Assembly (NCBI GenBank): GCA_036389375.1
Contig: DASVQA010000177.1
Location: forward strand, 1 to 24,234
Length of the DNA stretch: 24,234 bases
Origin: QHXQ01 sp036389375
GTDB lineage: Bacteria > Acidobacteriota > Blastocatellia > Pyrinomonadales > Pyrinomonadaceae
Direction of reading: 5' to 3'
The notes under the pieces are model-generated. The model ran no database searches, was not told where the DNA came from, and saw only the letters and a list, made by a program, of their open reading frames with translations. Both the position numbers and the translations under genes were made by a program. Below, piece by piece: positions 9,887 through 17,243 of this stretch. The number at the start of each line of letters is the position of its first letter. The stretch's first letter is position 1.

Positions 9887-10972
9887 TTAAGCTCGTTTGA
9901 CGTTGCGCTGCGCCTGAGCGCGCGCTGGCGTCGTGGTCTCGCTGGCGGTCGGCTCGGCCGCCGCAGCGCCTTGCGCCGCGTTCGTCCGCTCGATGCGGGC
10001 GGTGATGCGGCGGTCGAGGTCTGCGATCTGGTCGGGTGTGAGCCGGTGTATGTTCGGCTGGTTGTGGTAGAGCTTTGCGCCCGTGACGATGTCCGCAACC
10101 TTGAAGCCGTGCCGCTCGGCCTTTGCGATCAACTCCTGAATCGTCATCGGCGGCGGCACAAGCTGAAGCGGCGAAGGCTTCTCTTCAAGCACTTCCGGCA
10201 CGGCCGACGGGCGCGGCGCGGCCAACGGCAGTTCGCTCCCAGAGACGCGCGTCATGTGTTCGATAAAATCTTTGAAGCTCACGTCGCCCGTCAATTCGTA
10301 GCCGACTTCAAACGCCTCGCTATTCGATTTGACGACCTGAAAAACGCGCACGATCTCGCCCGCGCGCTCCTGCAAAGAGACCTCGACCATTATGTCCACG
10401 AAGTATTCCAGCCCCGACGCCGTCATCGGCAGCACGCGGCCCACTTCGTTGTCTTCCTTCGCCTCTTTACCCTTCGCCGGAATCTGATCGACGATCACAA
10501 CCGACTTGCCGCTCTCGATGCACAATCGGCGCAAAACGCCTTGCAGAATCATCTGGTCGGCGGCGAGTTCTTCCGCTGAAGGTTGGGCGAGCGGATCATT
10601 CGTGCGGGCGCGCACCGCCGCGAGCATGTCCGCGTGCTTGGCGCTGAAGTAGCTGGCCCACGAATCGAGCGCATAGCAGCCATAGTTCTGCTCGCGTCCT
10701 TCGCCGTTTAAGGCCCAGTCAATAAACTCCGGCAGTTCGTCCGGGTGCTCGATCTCCAAACCGTCGAAGATCGTGCCGTTGCCCTTCAACAGGCGCGACT
10801 TGCGCTCCACGTCGAAGATGCAGAGGCGACCGATGCCGGCCTCGGCCATCGAACGCACGAAATAACTTTTGCCCACGCCCGCGCCGCCGCGCACCGCCAT
10901 CACCAGTCGCTGCTGGCGGGGCCGCCTGCTCAGCGGATTAACTCTCGGTCTCGTCGTATTCGTACTCATCAT
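9887..10972 (-). CDS. P-loop ATPase, phage Sak4/AAA_24-like
   Basis: A 361-residue protein with one RecA-like NTPase core. Walker A is GGAGVGKS (29-36). FDVE (53-56) fits the position after strand 2. A Walker B-like strand YGCYALDSW has Asp103, followed by VVIVDQIPAKG (158-168) as a sensor strand, then LEYFVDIMVEV and FQVVKSNS (211-218). This pattern matches the AAA_24 ATPases that phages use with single-strand annealing (Sak4-like). A Pro-rich linker (246-275) leads to a small helical C-terminal region (276-330, MTIQELIAKAERHGF...) and a basic tail that could bind DNA; that role is inferred. Two adjacent ATGs (10972, 10969) follow AGGAG at 10976-10980; spacing favours the second. No recombinase, SSB or phage gene is adjacent. 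The exact family is uncertain. Confidence 0.8.
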   Translation of the reverse strand: MMSTNTTRPRVNPLSRRPRQQRLVMAVRGGAGVGKSYFVRSMAEAGIGRLCIFDVERKSRLLKGNGTIFDGLEIEHPDELPEFIDWALNGEGREQNYGCYALDSWASYFSAKHADMLAAVRARTNDPLAQPSAEELAADQMILQGVLRRLCIESGKSVVIVDQIPAKGKEAKEDNEVGRVLPMTASGLEYFVDIMVEVSLQERAGEIVRVFQVVKSNSEAFEVGYELTGDVSFKDFIEHMTRVSGSELPLAAPRPSAVPEVLEEKPSPLQLVPPPMTIQELIAKAERHGFKVADIVTGAKLYHNQPNIHRLTPDQIADLDRRITARIERTNAAQGAAAAEPTASETTTPARAQAQRNVKRA

Positions 10973-11183
10973 CCTCTCCTTCGCAGATTCTATCGGGAGT
11001 TAGGCGCAAACGCAGACTGGCTGCCGCGCCCTTGAATCGCCCCACACCGTCTGGTGTCCGGCTAGCTGGAGCGGGACTATAGCACGTTTCGTGCAGGAAT
11101 GGAATACCGTTTCAGGCATGCAACAGAAATATATTTGCGCCTTTTTGGGCCGGGCCGCCGGTTTGCAGTAGCATTAACACGCA
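10973..11183. promoter_or_regulatory. Divergent intergenic region with short dyads and an AT-rich block
   Basis: This 211-base gap must hold the promoters of both the ATPase gene (-) and the molybdoenzyme gene (+). It contains a 5-bp dyad ACACC-GTCT-GGTGT (11044-11057), a near-palindrome CCGGCTAGCTGG (about 11058-11069), a dyad GCACG-TTT-CGTGC (11082-11094) and a palindromic AT island AAATATATTT (11127-11136) whose TATATT could be a -10 box. Leftward -10-like hexamers are TATAGT (11081-11076) and TAGAAT (10992-10987). None has a convincing -35 partner, so exact promoters are not assigned. Confidence 0.35.
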
Positions 11184-13655
11184 ATGGCGACGAAGCGACG
11201 AGAGCAGACGGCGGCGCAGGCGGACGAGGCGGGGCACACGGCGGCCTTCGAGCAGGCCACCGCCGGGCAGCCGAGCCACTACGACCCGGACGGAGCGCAC
11301 CGTGAGACGGATGGCGGCACGCCCGTCGCGCCGCAGGGCGTTCAACCTGTGCCCGGCGCGCAACCGCCGACGGAGTTCGCAGGCTTGCACCTCTCAGACG
11401 TGGACGAGGTCGCGGGCGGCGTGCCCGCCATCGTCTCGACGATGAAGTATGCGTTTGGCGAGATGGGCGTGGGGCGGAGTCTGCGGACGCTGGCGCGCCT
11501 GAACCAGCCGGACGGCTTCGACTGTCCCGGCTGCGCTTGGCCCGAACCCGATCAAGCGCGCCCGCACATCGAGTTCTGCGAGAACGGCGCAAAGCACGTC
11601 GCGGACGAAGCGACGACCAAACGCATCACGCCTGCCTTCTTCCAGCAGTGGAGCGTCCCGGCGCTCGCCGCGCAGACAGACCTGTGGCTCAACCAGCAGG
11701 GGCGACTGACCGAGCCGATGCTGCTCCGGCGCGGCCGGCAGCATTATGAACCCGTCAGTTGGGACGAGGCCTTCCAACTAATCGCGGCCGAGTTAAATGC
11801 GCTGGCAACGCCGGACGAGGCCATCTTCTACACGTCAGGGCGGACGAGCAACGAGGCCGCGTTTCTCTATCAACTCTTCGTCCGCCAGTTCGGCACAAAC
11901 AACCTGCCCGACTGCTCGAACATGTGCCACGAATCTTCGGGCACGGCGCTGACGGAAACCATCGGCGTCGGTAAGGGCACGGTCACACTCGAAGATTTTG
12001 CGCACGCGGACGCCATCTTCATCATCGGGCAAAATCCCGGCACGAACCATCCGCGCATGCTCTCGACGCTGCAACAGGCGAAGCGACGCGGCTGCCGCAT
12101 AGTCCACATCAACCCGCTACCCGAAACCGGCCTCCACGCCTTCAAACATCCGCAGGACGTGCTTCACCTGCTCGGCACAGGCACGCGCCTCGCCGACCTC
12201 TTTCTGCAAGTGCGCGTCAACGGCGACGTGGCGCTCCTCAAAGGGATCATGAAAGAGGTGCTGGCGGCCGAGCGTGCCCGGCCCGGCGCAGTGCTCGACC
12301 ACGAGTTTATCGCGGCGCACACGACCGGCTTCACAGAGTTTGCCGCCGCGCTCGACGCGGTTGACTGGGCTGAACTGGTCGCGGCGAGCGGTGTGTCGCG
12401 CGCAGAGATGAGTGCTGCGGCCCGGCTCTACGTCGAAGCGGAGCGCGTCATCGTCTGCTGGGCGATGGGGCTGACGCAGCACAAAAACGCGGTCGCCAAC
12501 ATACAGGAGATCGTCAACCTGCTGTTGCTGCGCGGCAATCTTGGGCGCGCGGGCGCGGGCGCGTGCCCCGTGCGCGGGCACAGCAACGTGCAGGGCGACC
12601 GCACAATGGGCATCTGGGAACGACCGGCGGAGACGTTCCTCGACAGTCTCGCGCGCGAGTTCGACTTCGCCCCGCCCCGCGCACACGGCTACGACACCGT
12701 CAACGCGATCAAGGCCATGCACGAAGGCAAGGCTAAAGTCTTCTTCGCGCTCGGCGGCAACTTCCTCTCCGCCACGCCCGACACGGAGTACACCGCCGCC
12801 GCGCTCAACCGTTGTCGTTTGACCGCGCACGTCTCGACCAAACTCAACCGCGCGCATCTCATCACGGGCGAGCAGGCTTTGATCCTGCCCTGTCTCGGTC
12901 GCACGGAGCGCGACGTTCAGGCGGCGGGCGAGCAGTTTGTCAGTTGTGAGAACTCGATGGGTGTGGTGCAGGCTTCGCGCGGGCGGCTTGCGCCGGCCTC
13001 TGAACACCTGTTGAGCGAGCCGGCGCTAGTGGCGCGCCTCGCCGCCGCGACGCTCGGCCCACGCAGCCGCGTTGACTGGCTTGCGCTCGCCGCCGATTAC
13101 GACCGCATACGCGCGCACATCGAGCGCGTCGTGCCCGGCTTTGCCGATTACAACCGGCGCGTGCGTGAACCGGGCGGCTTCTATCTGCCGAACGCGGCGC
13201 GCGTGCGCGAGTTCAAGACCGCGTCAGGCAAGGCGCAGTTTACCGTCCACCCGCTGCCGCAGCACGAGCTTGCGCCCGGCCAGTTTCTGATGCTGACCAT
13301 GCGTAGCCACGATCAGTTCAACACCACGATCTACAGCCTCGACGACCGTTATCGCGGCGTCTTCAACGAGCGCCGCGTCGTGCTGCTCAATCACGCCGAC
13401 ATTGCAGCGACGGGTTTGCGTAGTGAACAGATCGTTGATCTCGTCAGCCATTTCGACGGCGAGGAACGCATTGCGCGCCGCTTCCGCGTTGTGCCCTACC
13501 AGATTCCGCGCGGTTGTGCCGCCACCTACTTTCCCGAAACCAACGTGCTCGTCCCCGTCCGCCATGTCGCCGACAAGAGCAACACGCCCGCCTCCAAGTC
13601 CGTCGTCATCAGCATCCGACCGAGTGAAGGAAACGGCGAAGGAAACGACGAATGA
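11184..13655 (+). CDS. FdhF/YdeP-family molybdopterin oxidoreductase
   Basis: An 823-residue catalytic subunit resembling the YdeP branch of the formate-dehydrogenase-like molybdoenzymes. The core runs from about residue 70 (PAIVSTMKYAFGEMG) through FDCPGCAWPEP (Cys114, Cys117) and FCENGAKHV (Cys132). NMCHESSG places Cys248-His249 where formate dehydrogenase H has selenocysteine-histidine. Later come IIGQNPGTNHPRM, the RGHSNVQGDRTMG cofactor motif and a dinucleotide-binding domain (about 700-815). It lacks the usual four-cysteine N-terminal iron-sulfur motif. The first 70 residues are an Ala/Gln-rich extension without a Tat signal, so it is probably cytoplasmic. The ATG at 11184 has no clear Shine-Dalgarno. 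No fdhD, electron-transfer subunit or cofactor gene is nearby. The E. coli relative is linked to acid resistance, but the substrate of this branch is not established. Confidence 0.9.
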   Translation: MATKRREQTAAQADEAGHTAAFEQATAGQPSHYDPDGAHRETDGGTPVAPQGVQPVPGAQPPTEFAGLHLSDVDEVAGGVPAIVSTMKYAFGEMGVGRSLRTLARLNQPDGFDCPGCAWPEPDQARPHIEFCENGAKHVADEATTKRITPAFFQQWSVPALAAQTDLWLNQQGRLTEPMLLRRGRQHYEPVSWDEAFQLIAAELNALATPDEAIFYTSGRTSNEAAFLYQLFVRQFGTNNLPDCSNMCHESSGTALTETIGVGKGTVTLEDFAHADAIFIIGQNPGTNHPRMLSTLQQAKRRGCRIVHINPLPETGLHAFKHPQDVLHLLGTGTRLADLFLQVRVNGDVALLKGIMKEVLAAERARPGAVLDHEFIAAHTTGFTEFAAALDAVDWAELVAASGVSRAEMSAAARLYVEAERVIVCWAMGLTQHKNAVANIQEIVNLLLLRGNLGRAGAGACPVRGHSNVQGDRTMGIWERPAETFLDSLAREFDFAPPRAHGYDTVNAIKAMHEGKAKVFFALGGNFLSATPDTEYTAAALNRCRLTAHVSTKLNRAHLITGEQALILPCLGRTERDVQAAGEQFVSCENSMGVVQASRGRLAPASEHLLSEPALVARLAAATLGPRSRVDWLALAADYDRIRAHIERVVPGFADYNRRVREPGGFYLPNAARVREFKTASGKAQFTVHPLPQHELAPGQFLMLTMRSHDQFNTTIYSLDDRYRGVFNERRVVLLNHADIAATGLRSEQIVDLVSHFDGEERIARRFRVVPYQIPRGCAATYFPETNVLVPVRHVADKSNTPASKSVVISIRPSEGNGEGNDE

Positions 13656-13717
13656 TGATGCAGATGAAGTAACAGCCCGCTCTTTCATCGTTTACCGTTC
13701 CGCCCTCATCATATCCT

Positions 13718-14494
13718 TTAGTGCCAGACGCGCCAGAGCATGATGCAGCCGAGCGTGAAGCCGATGAGGACGACGACGCGGCGCATGGTCGCGCGCCCGA
13801 CGCGCCGCGCGGCGCTTGCGCCGTAGTAGCCGCCGGCAATCGAAGCCAACGCCATCACCAGCGCCACCCGCCACGCGACCAGCCCCGTCAAAGCGAAACT
13901 CAGCACGGCGATGCTGTTGAGGCATAAGCCGAGATAGTTCTTCAAACCATTCGCGCGGTGTATGTCGTTGATGCCGAGCAGGCCCATCGCGGCGAGCATC
14001 AAGATGCCGTTGCCCGCGCCGAAGTAGCCGCCGTAGACGGCCGAGCAGAACTGGAAGATGATCGCGCCCGTCCACCAGCCGCGCTTGGCTTCCGTCGGGA
14101 CGGGACTCAAATGCAGCAGCCGCGTGATCGGCTCCTGTGCCATGAAGAGGATGGTGGCGAACAGGATCAAAAAGGGCACGAGGCGGGCAAACGTAGGCGA
14201 AGGCGTCATGATCAAGAGCGCCGCGCCGACCGCGCCGCCGGCCACACTCGTCAGACCCAGCCGCAGCAGCAGCGGCCGGTTCTCCGCCATCTCGCGGCGG
14301 AAGCCGTACAGCCCACCGAGCAGCCCGGGCCAGAGCGCGACCGTGCTGGTCGCATTAGCCATCTTCGGATCAAGGCCGACGGAGATGAGCGCGGGGAAGG
14401 TCATCAGCGTCCCGCCGCCGGCAATCGAGTTGATCATGCCGGCCGCAAAGGCCGCCGCGCAGAGGACGAGACCGTGTAGGAGTTGCGCTTGCAT
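13718..14494 (-). CDS. TauE/SafE (TSUP) family permease
   Basis: A 258-residue integral membrane protein with about eight hydrophobic segments in two repeats. The first half has the TSUP signature SIAGGGTLMTFPAL followed by a SVGLDPKMANATST segment. The second half has the pseudo-equivalent YFGAGNGILMLAAMG. TSUP members carry anionic sulfur or organic compounds (sulfite, sulfoacetate, thiosulfate and others) across the inner membrane; the substrate here is unknown. TTG at 14497 and ATG at 14494 are adjacent in frame; the ATG is preferred. There is no clear ribosome binding site. The gene faces the molybdoenzyme gene with a 62-base gap and diverges from the MDR/aldehyde-dehydrogenase pair, so it is probably transcribed alone. 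Confidence 0.88.
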   Translation of the reverse strand: MQAQLLHGLVLCAAAFAAGMINSIAGGGTLMTFPALISVGLDPKMANATSTVALWPGLLGGLYGFRREMAENRPLLLRLGLTSVAGGAVGAALLIMTPSPTFARLVPFLILFATILFMAQEPITRLLHLSPVPTEAKRGWWTGAIIFQFCSAVYGGYFGAGNGILMLAAMGLLGINDIHRANGLKNYLGLCLNSIAVLSFALTGLVAWRVALVMALASIAGGYYGASAARRVGRATMRRVVVLIGFTLGCIMLWRVWH

Positions 14495-14511
14495 CAAAGT
14501 GTCGCACGCAA

Positions 14512-14541
14512 CAAATAAGCGGCGCGGGCAGGCAAAGTCAA
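14512..14541 (-). promoter_or_regulatory. Weak candidate promoter for the TSUP permease gene
   Basis: On the minus strand TTGACT (14541-14536) and TATTTG (14517-14512) are separated by 18 bases. The -35 box matches consensus at five of six positions, but the -10 box at only three. Transcription would begin close to the start codon (14494), giving a very short leader, which agrees with the missing Shine-Dalgarno. Confidence 0.25.
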
Positions 14542-14579
14542 TCCGCGAGTCTCATCTCAGCGCGCAAATTCATGCGTGG

Positions 14580-14609
14580 CTGACATGCGCGCCGCATCTG
14601 GCCTATGAT
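14580..14609 (+). promoter_or_regulatory. Candidate sigma70-type promoter of the MDR/aldehyde dehydrogenase operon
   Basis: CTGACA (14580-14585) and TATGAT (14604-14609) are separated by 18 bases. Each matches the consensus at five of six positions. The start codon at 14660 would leave a leader of roughly 45 bases. This is the best promoter match in the divergent gap 14495-14659. Confidence 0.5.
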
Positions 14610-14659
14610 GTACGCAAACGATTGAGCAAACTATCTTGTGGCGACAATAGAGACGAACG

Positions 14660-15631
14660 ATGAGAGCGATCCGTGTACACGAGTTTGGCGAACCCCACGT
14701 GATGCGGCTTGAAGAGGTGGCCGAGCCACAGGTGGACGCGCGACAGGTCTTGGTGCGGCTGGCGGCGGTGGGCGTGAATCCGGTGGACACGTACATACGC
14801 GCGGGGCTGCATGCGCGCAGGCCCGAGTTGCCATACACGCCGGGTCTCGACGGCGCGGGCGTCGTTGTGGCGGTGGGCGCAGACGTGCAGCGTGTCAGCG
14901 TGGGCGCACGCGTCTATGTCGCCGGTTCGTTGAGCGGCACTTACGCCGAACAGACTTTGTGCCTTGAGTCGCAGGTACACAAGCTGCCGGACGCGCTCAG
15001 CTTTACGGCGGGCGCAGCCGTCGGCGTGCCCTACGCGACCGCTTATCGCGCGCTGTTCGAGCATGCAAAGGCGCAGGCGGGCGAGACAGTTCTGGTGCAT
15101 GGCGCGAGCGGCGGCGTCGGCATTGCCGCCGTGCAGTTGGCGCGCGCCGCCGGTCTGAACGTGATCGGCACGGGTGGGACGGACGAGGGGCGCAGGCTTG
15201 TCGCCGCCGAAGGCGCGCACCACGTCCTAGACCATCGCGCCGAAGGCTACTTGCAGGAGCTGACGACGTTGACGGGCGGGCGCGGCGTGGACGTGATCAT
15301 AGAGATGCTGGCGAATGTGAACCTGAATAAAGACCTTGCCGTCGTGGCGCGCGGCGGGCGCGTGGTAGTGGTCGGCAACCGGGGCACAATCGAGATCGAT
15401 CCGCGCCAAGCCATGACGCGCGAAGCGAGCATACATGGCATGACGCTCTTTAACGCCAGTGAAGCGGCTTTGCTGAGAGTCCACGCGGCGCTCGGCGCGG
15501 GGCTTGAGAACGGCACGCTGCGGCCCGTCGTTCGGGACGAGTTGCCAATGGCGGATGCGCCGCGCGCGCACGAGTTGGTTTTAGCGCCGGGCGCTTACGG
15601 CAAGATCGTGCTGTTGACCGCAGCGGCGTGA
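14660..15631 (+). CDS. Quinone oxidoreductase-like MDR dehydrogenase
   Basis: A 323-residue zinc-free medium-chain reductase of the zeta-crystallin/QOR type, predicted to use NADPH to reduce quinones or alpha,beta-unsaturated carbonyls in the cytoplasm. The N-terminal GroES-like catalytic domain has GVNPVDTYIRAG (38-49) and PYTPGLDGAGVV (58-69). The Rossmann domain has VLVHGASGGVGIAAVQLA (144-161) with the AxxGxxG nucleotide loop. The structural and catalytic zinc ligands of alcohol dehydrogenases are absent, as in QORs. The C-terminal strand GKIVLL is typical. The ATG at 14660 has only a weak upstream purine stretch. The next gene begins 13 bases after its stop, so the two are probably co-transcribed and may act on the same carbonyl substrates; that link is inferred. 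Confidence 0.9.
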   Translation: MRAIRVHEFGEPHVMRLEEVAEPQVDARQVLVRLAAVGVNPVDTYIRAGLHARRPELPYTPGLDGAGVVVAVGADVQRVSVGARVYVAGSLSGTYAEQTLCLESQVHKLPDALSFTAGAAVGVPYATAYRALFEHAKAQAGETVLVHGASGGVGIAAVQLARAAGLNVIGTGGTDEGRRLVAAEGAHHVLDHRAEGYLQELTTLTGGRGVDVIIEMLANVNLNKDLAVVARGGRVVVVGNRGTIEIDPRQAMTREASIHGMTLFNASEAALLRVHAALGAGLENGTLRPVVRDELPMADAPRAHELVLAPGAYGKIVLLTAAA

Positions 15632-15644
15632 GGTTGAAAAAGCG

Positions 15645-17042
15645 ATGGCGATTGCGACGACGAATCCGGCGACGGGCGAGACGCTGAAAGAGTTCGCGGC
15701 GTTGACCGCAGACGAGCTAGAGGCGCGGCTGGCGCGCGCCGCCGAGACGTTTCGCACATACCGGCGCACAGGGTTTGCCGAACGCGCCGGCTGGCTGGTG
15801 CGCGCGGCCGAGATTCTGACAGGCGAGCAGGCCGAGCTTGCGCGGCTGATGACGACCGAGATGGGCAAGCCCTTGAAGGCGGCGGGCGACGAGGTCGCAA
15901 AGTGTGCGTGGGTCTGTCGCTATTATGCGGAGACGGCGGCCGGGCAGTTGGCGGACGAAGAGGTGGCGACGAACGCGACGCGCAGCTTCATACGCTACCA
16001 GCCGATGGGGCCTGTGCTTGCAGTGATGCCTTGGAACTTTCCGTTCTGGCAAGTCTTTCGCTTTGCCGCGCCCGCGCTCATGGCGGGCAACGTGGGGCTG
16101 CTCAAACACGCTTCAAACGTCCCGCAGTGCGCGCTGGCCATCGAAGACATCTTCCGGCGCGCGGGCTTTCCTGCTGGCGCGTTTCAAACTCTCCTGATCA
16201 CGACGGCACAGGTTGCGCGCGTCATAGCTGATGAACGCGTGGCGGCCGTCACGCTCACGGGGAGCGAACCGGCCGGGCGCGACGTGGCGAGCCGCGCCGG
16301 CCAGCAGATCAAAAAGAGCGTGCTCGAACTGGGCGGCAGCGATCCTTTCATCGTCATGCCGAGCGCAGACCTCGCCGCCGCCGTCAGCACAGCCGTCAAA
16401 GCGCGCACGATCAATAACGGCCAGTCGTGCATCGCGGCGAAGCGGTTCATTGTCGCCGCCGACGTTTACGACGAGTTTACGCAACGGTTCGTCGCGCAGA
16501 TGGCGGCGCTCAAGGTGGGCGACCCGTTTGATGCGACGGTGGAGATCGGCCCGCTGGCCACGCCGCAACTGCTGGCCGATCTGGATGAACAGGTGCGCCG
16601 CTCGGTCGCGGCCGGCGCGCGCATACTCACGGGCGGCGCGCGGCTTGAACGACCCGGCAATTTCTATCCGCCGACCGTGCTGGCAGACATTCCGCCGGCT
16701 GCGCCCGCCTACCGCGAAGAGTTGTTCGGGCCCGTCGCGCTGCTCTTTCGCGTGCGCGACGTGGACGAAGCGATTCAACTCGCCAACGATACGACGTTCG
16801 GGCTAGGCGCGAGCGCGTGGACTAGGGATGTGGGTGAGCGTGCGCGCTTCGTGGACGAACTGGAAGCTGGCTCGGTCTTTATCAACGGCATGGTCGCCTC
16901 TGACCCGCGCCTGCCCTTCGGCGGCGTCAAACATTCCGGCTACGGGCGTGAGTTGAGCGCATTCGGCATACGCGAGTTCGTCAACGTCAAGACCGTGTGG
17001 ATCAAGGACGAAGACGGCGCGCACAAGGCCGAGACGGAATAA
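15645..17042 (+). CDS. Aldehyde dehydrogenase, probable NAD(P)-dependent succinate-semialdehyde dehydrogenase
   Basis: A 465-residue protein of the aldehyde dehydrogenase superfamily, closest in length and motifs to the short (Sad/GabD-like) succinate-semialdehyde dehydrogenases that oxidise succinate semialdehyde to succinate. Visible landmarks: start ATTNPATGE, MPWNFPFWQ oxyanion/cofactor motif with its Asn, VTLTGSEPAG cofactor loop, LELGGSDPFIV with general base Glu228, NNGQSCIAAKR with nucleophile Cys262, and EELFGPVALLF plus LPFGGVKHSGYGRE near the C terminus. All catalytic residues are intact. GAGG overlapping the upstream stop (15630-15633) may be the ribosome binding site, though its 11-base spacing is long. 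It is the second gene of the two-gene operon. Exact substrate cannot be fixed from motifs; other short aliphatic aldehydes are possible. Confidence 0.88.
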   Translation: MAIATTNPATGETLKEFAALTADELEARLARAAETFRTYRRTGFAERAGWLVRAAEILTGEQAELARLMTTEMGKPLKAAGDEVAKCAWVCRYYAETAAGQLADEEVATNATRSFIRYQPMGPVLAVMPWNFPFWQVFRFAAPALMAGNVGLLKHASNVPQCALAIEDIFRRAGFPAGAFQTLLITTAQVARVIADERVAAVTLTGSEPAGRDVASRAGQQIKKSVLELGGSDPFIVMPSADLAAAVSTAVKARTINNGQSCIAAKRFIVAADVYDEFTQRFVAQMAALKVGDPFDATVEIGPLATPQLLADLDEQVRRSVAAGARILTGGARLERPGNFYPPTVLADIPPAAPAYREELFGPVALLFRVRDVDEAIQLANDTTFGLGASAWTRDVGERARFVDELEAGSVFINGMVASDPRLPFGGVKHSGYGRELSAFGIREFVNVKTVWIKDEDGAHKAETE

Positions 17043-17100
17043 CAGAACTGCCGGCCCACGTTCGGCGTGCACGCACGCGCCGCGCTCAGGGCGGCACATC

Positions 17101-17129
17101 TTGACACCTCGCCAGTTTTGCCCTAGCTT
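17101..17129 (+). promoter_or_regulatory. Candidate sigma70-type promoter of the WD40-caspase gene
   Basis: A perfect TTGACA (17101-17106) is followed after 17 bases by TAGCTT (17124-17129). The -10 box is weak overall but keeps the three most conserved positions (T1, A2, T6). The leader to the ATG at 17244 would be about 107 bases. No hairpin terminator for the upstream operon is evident in the 201-base gap. Confidence 0.45.
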
Positions 17130-17243
17130 CCTGCTACGCCTCGCGCGCGCCGCGCGTCGTCCGAGCGCGAACATCCGCTCTCTTCAATTCACGCCGCTTT
17201 AACCAAGCCGCTGCCCGACGGCCGCACGTATTTAACTAAAGCC

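Noticed and set aside
9842..10579. Plus-strand open frame of 245 codons over the P-loop ATPase gene
   Set aside because: The minus-strand frame has Walker motifs and a Shine-Dalgarno; the plus-strand product is Arg/His-rich and also overlaps no promoter-like sequence.
9887..10972. Prophage or integrative element around the Sak4-like ATPase
   Set aside because: Neighbours on both sides are ordinary metabolic genes, and no integrase, attachment-site repeat, tRNA or structural gene is seen.
11184..11394. Tat signal peptide at the N terminus of the molybdoenzyme
   Set aside because: The KRR near the start lacks the SRRxFLK pattern and no hydrophobic stretch follows.
13656..13717. Possible terminator between the molybdoenzyme and TSUP genes
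   Set aside because: Only a single arm (GCCCGCTCTTTC) and a weak ATGATG/CATCAT pair with a long loop are present, so no convincing stem-loop can be drawn.
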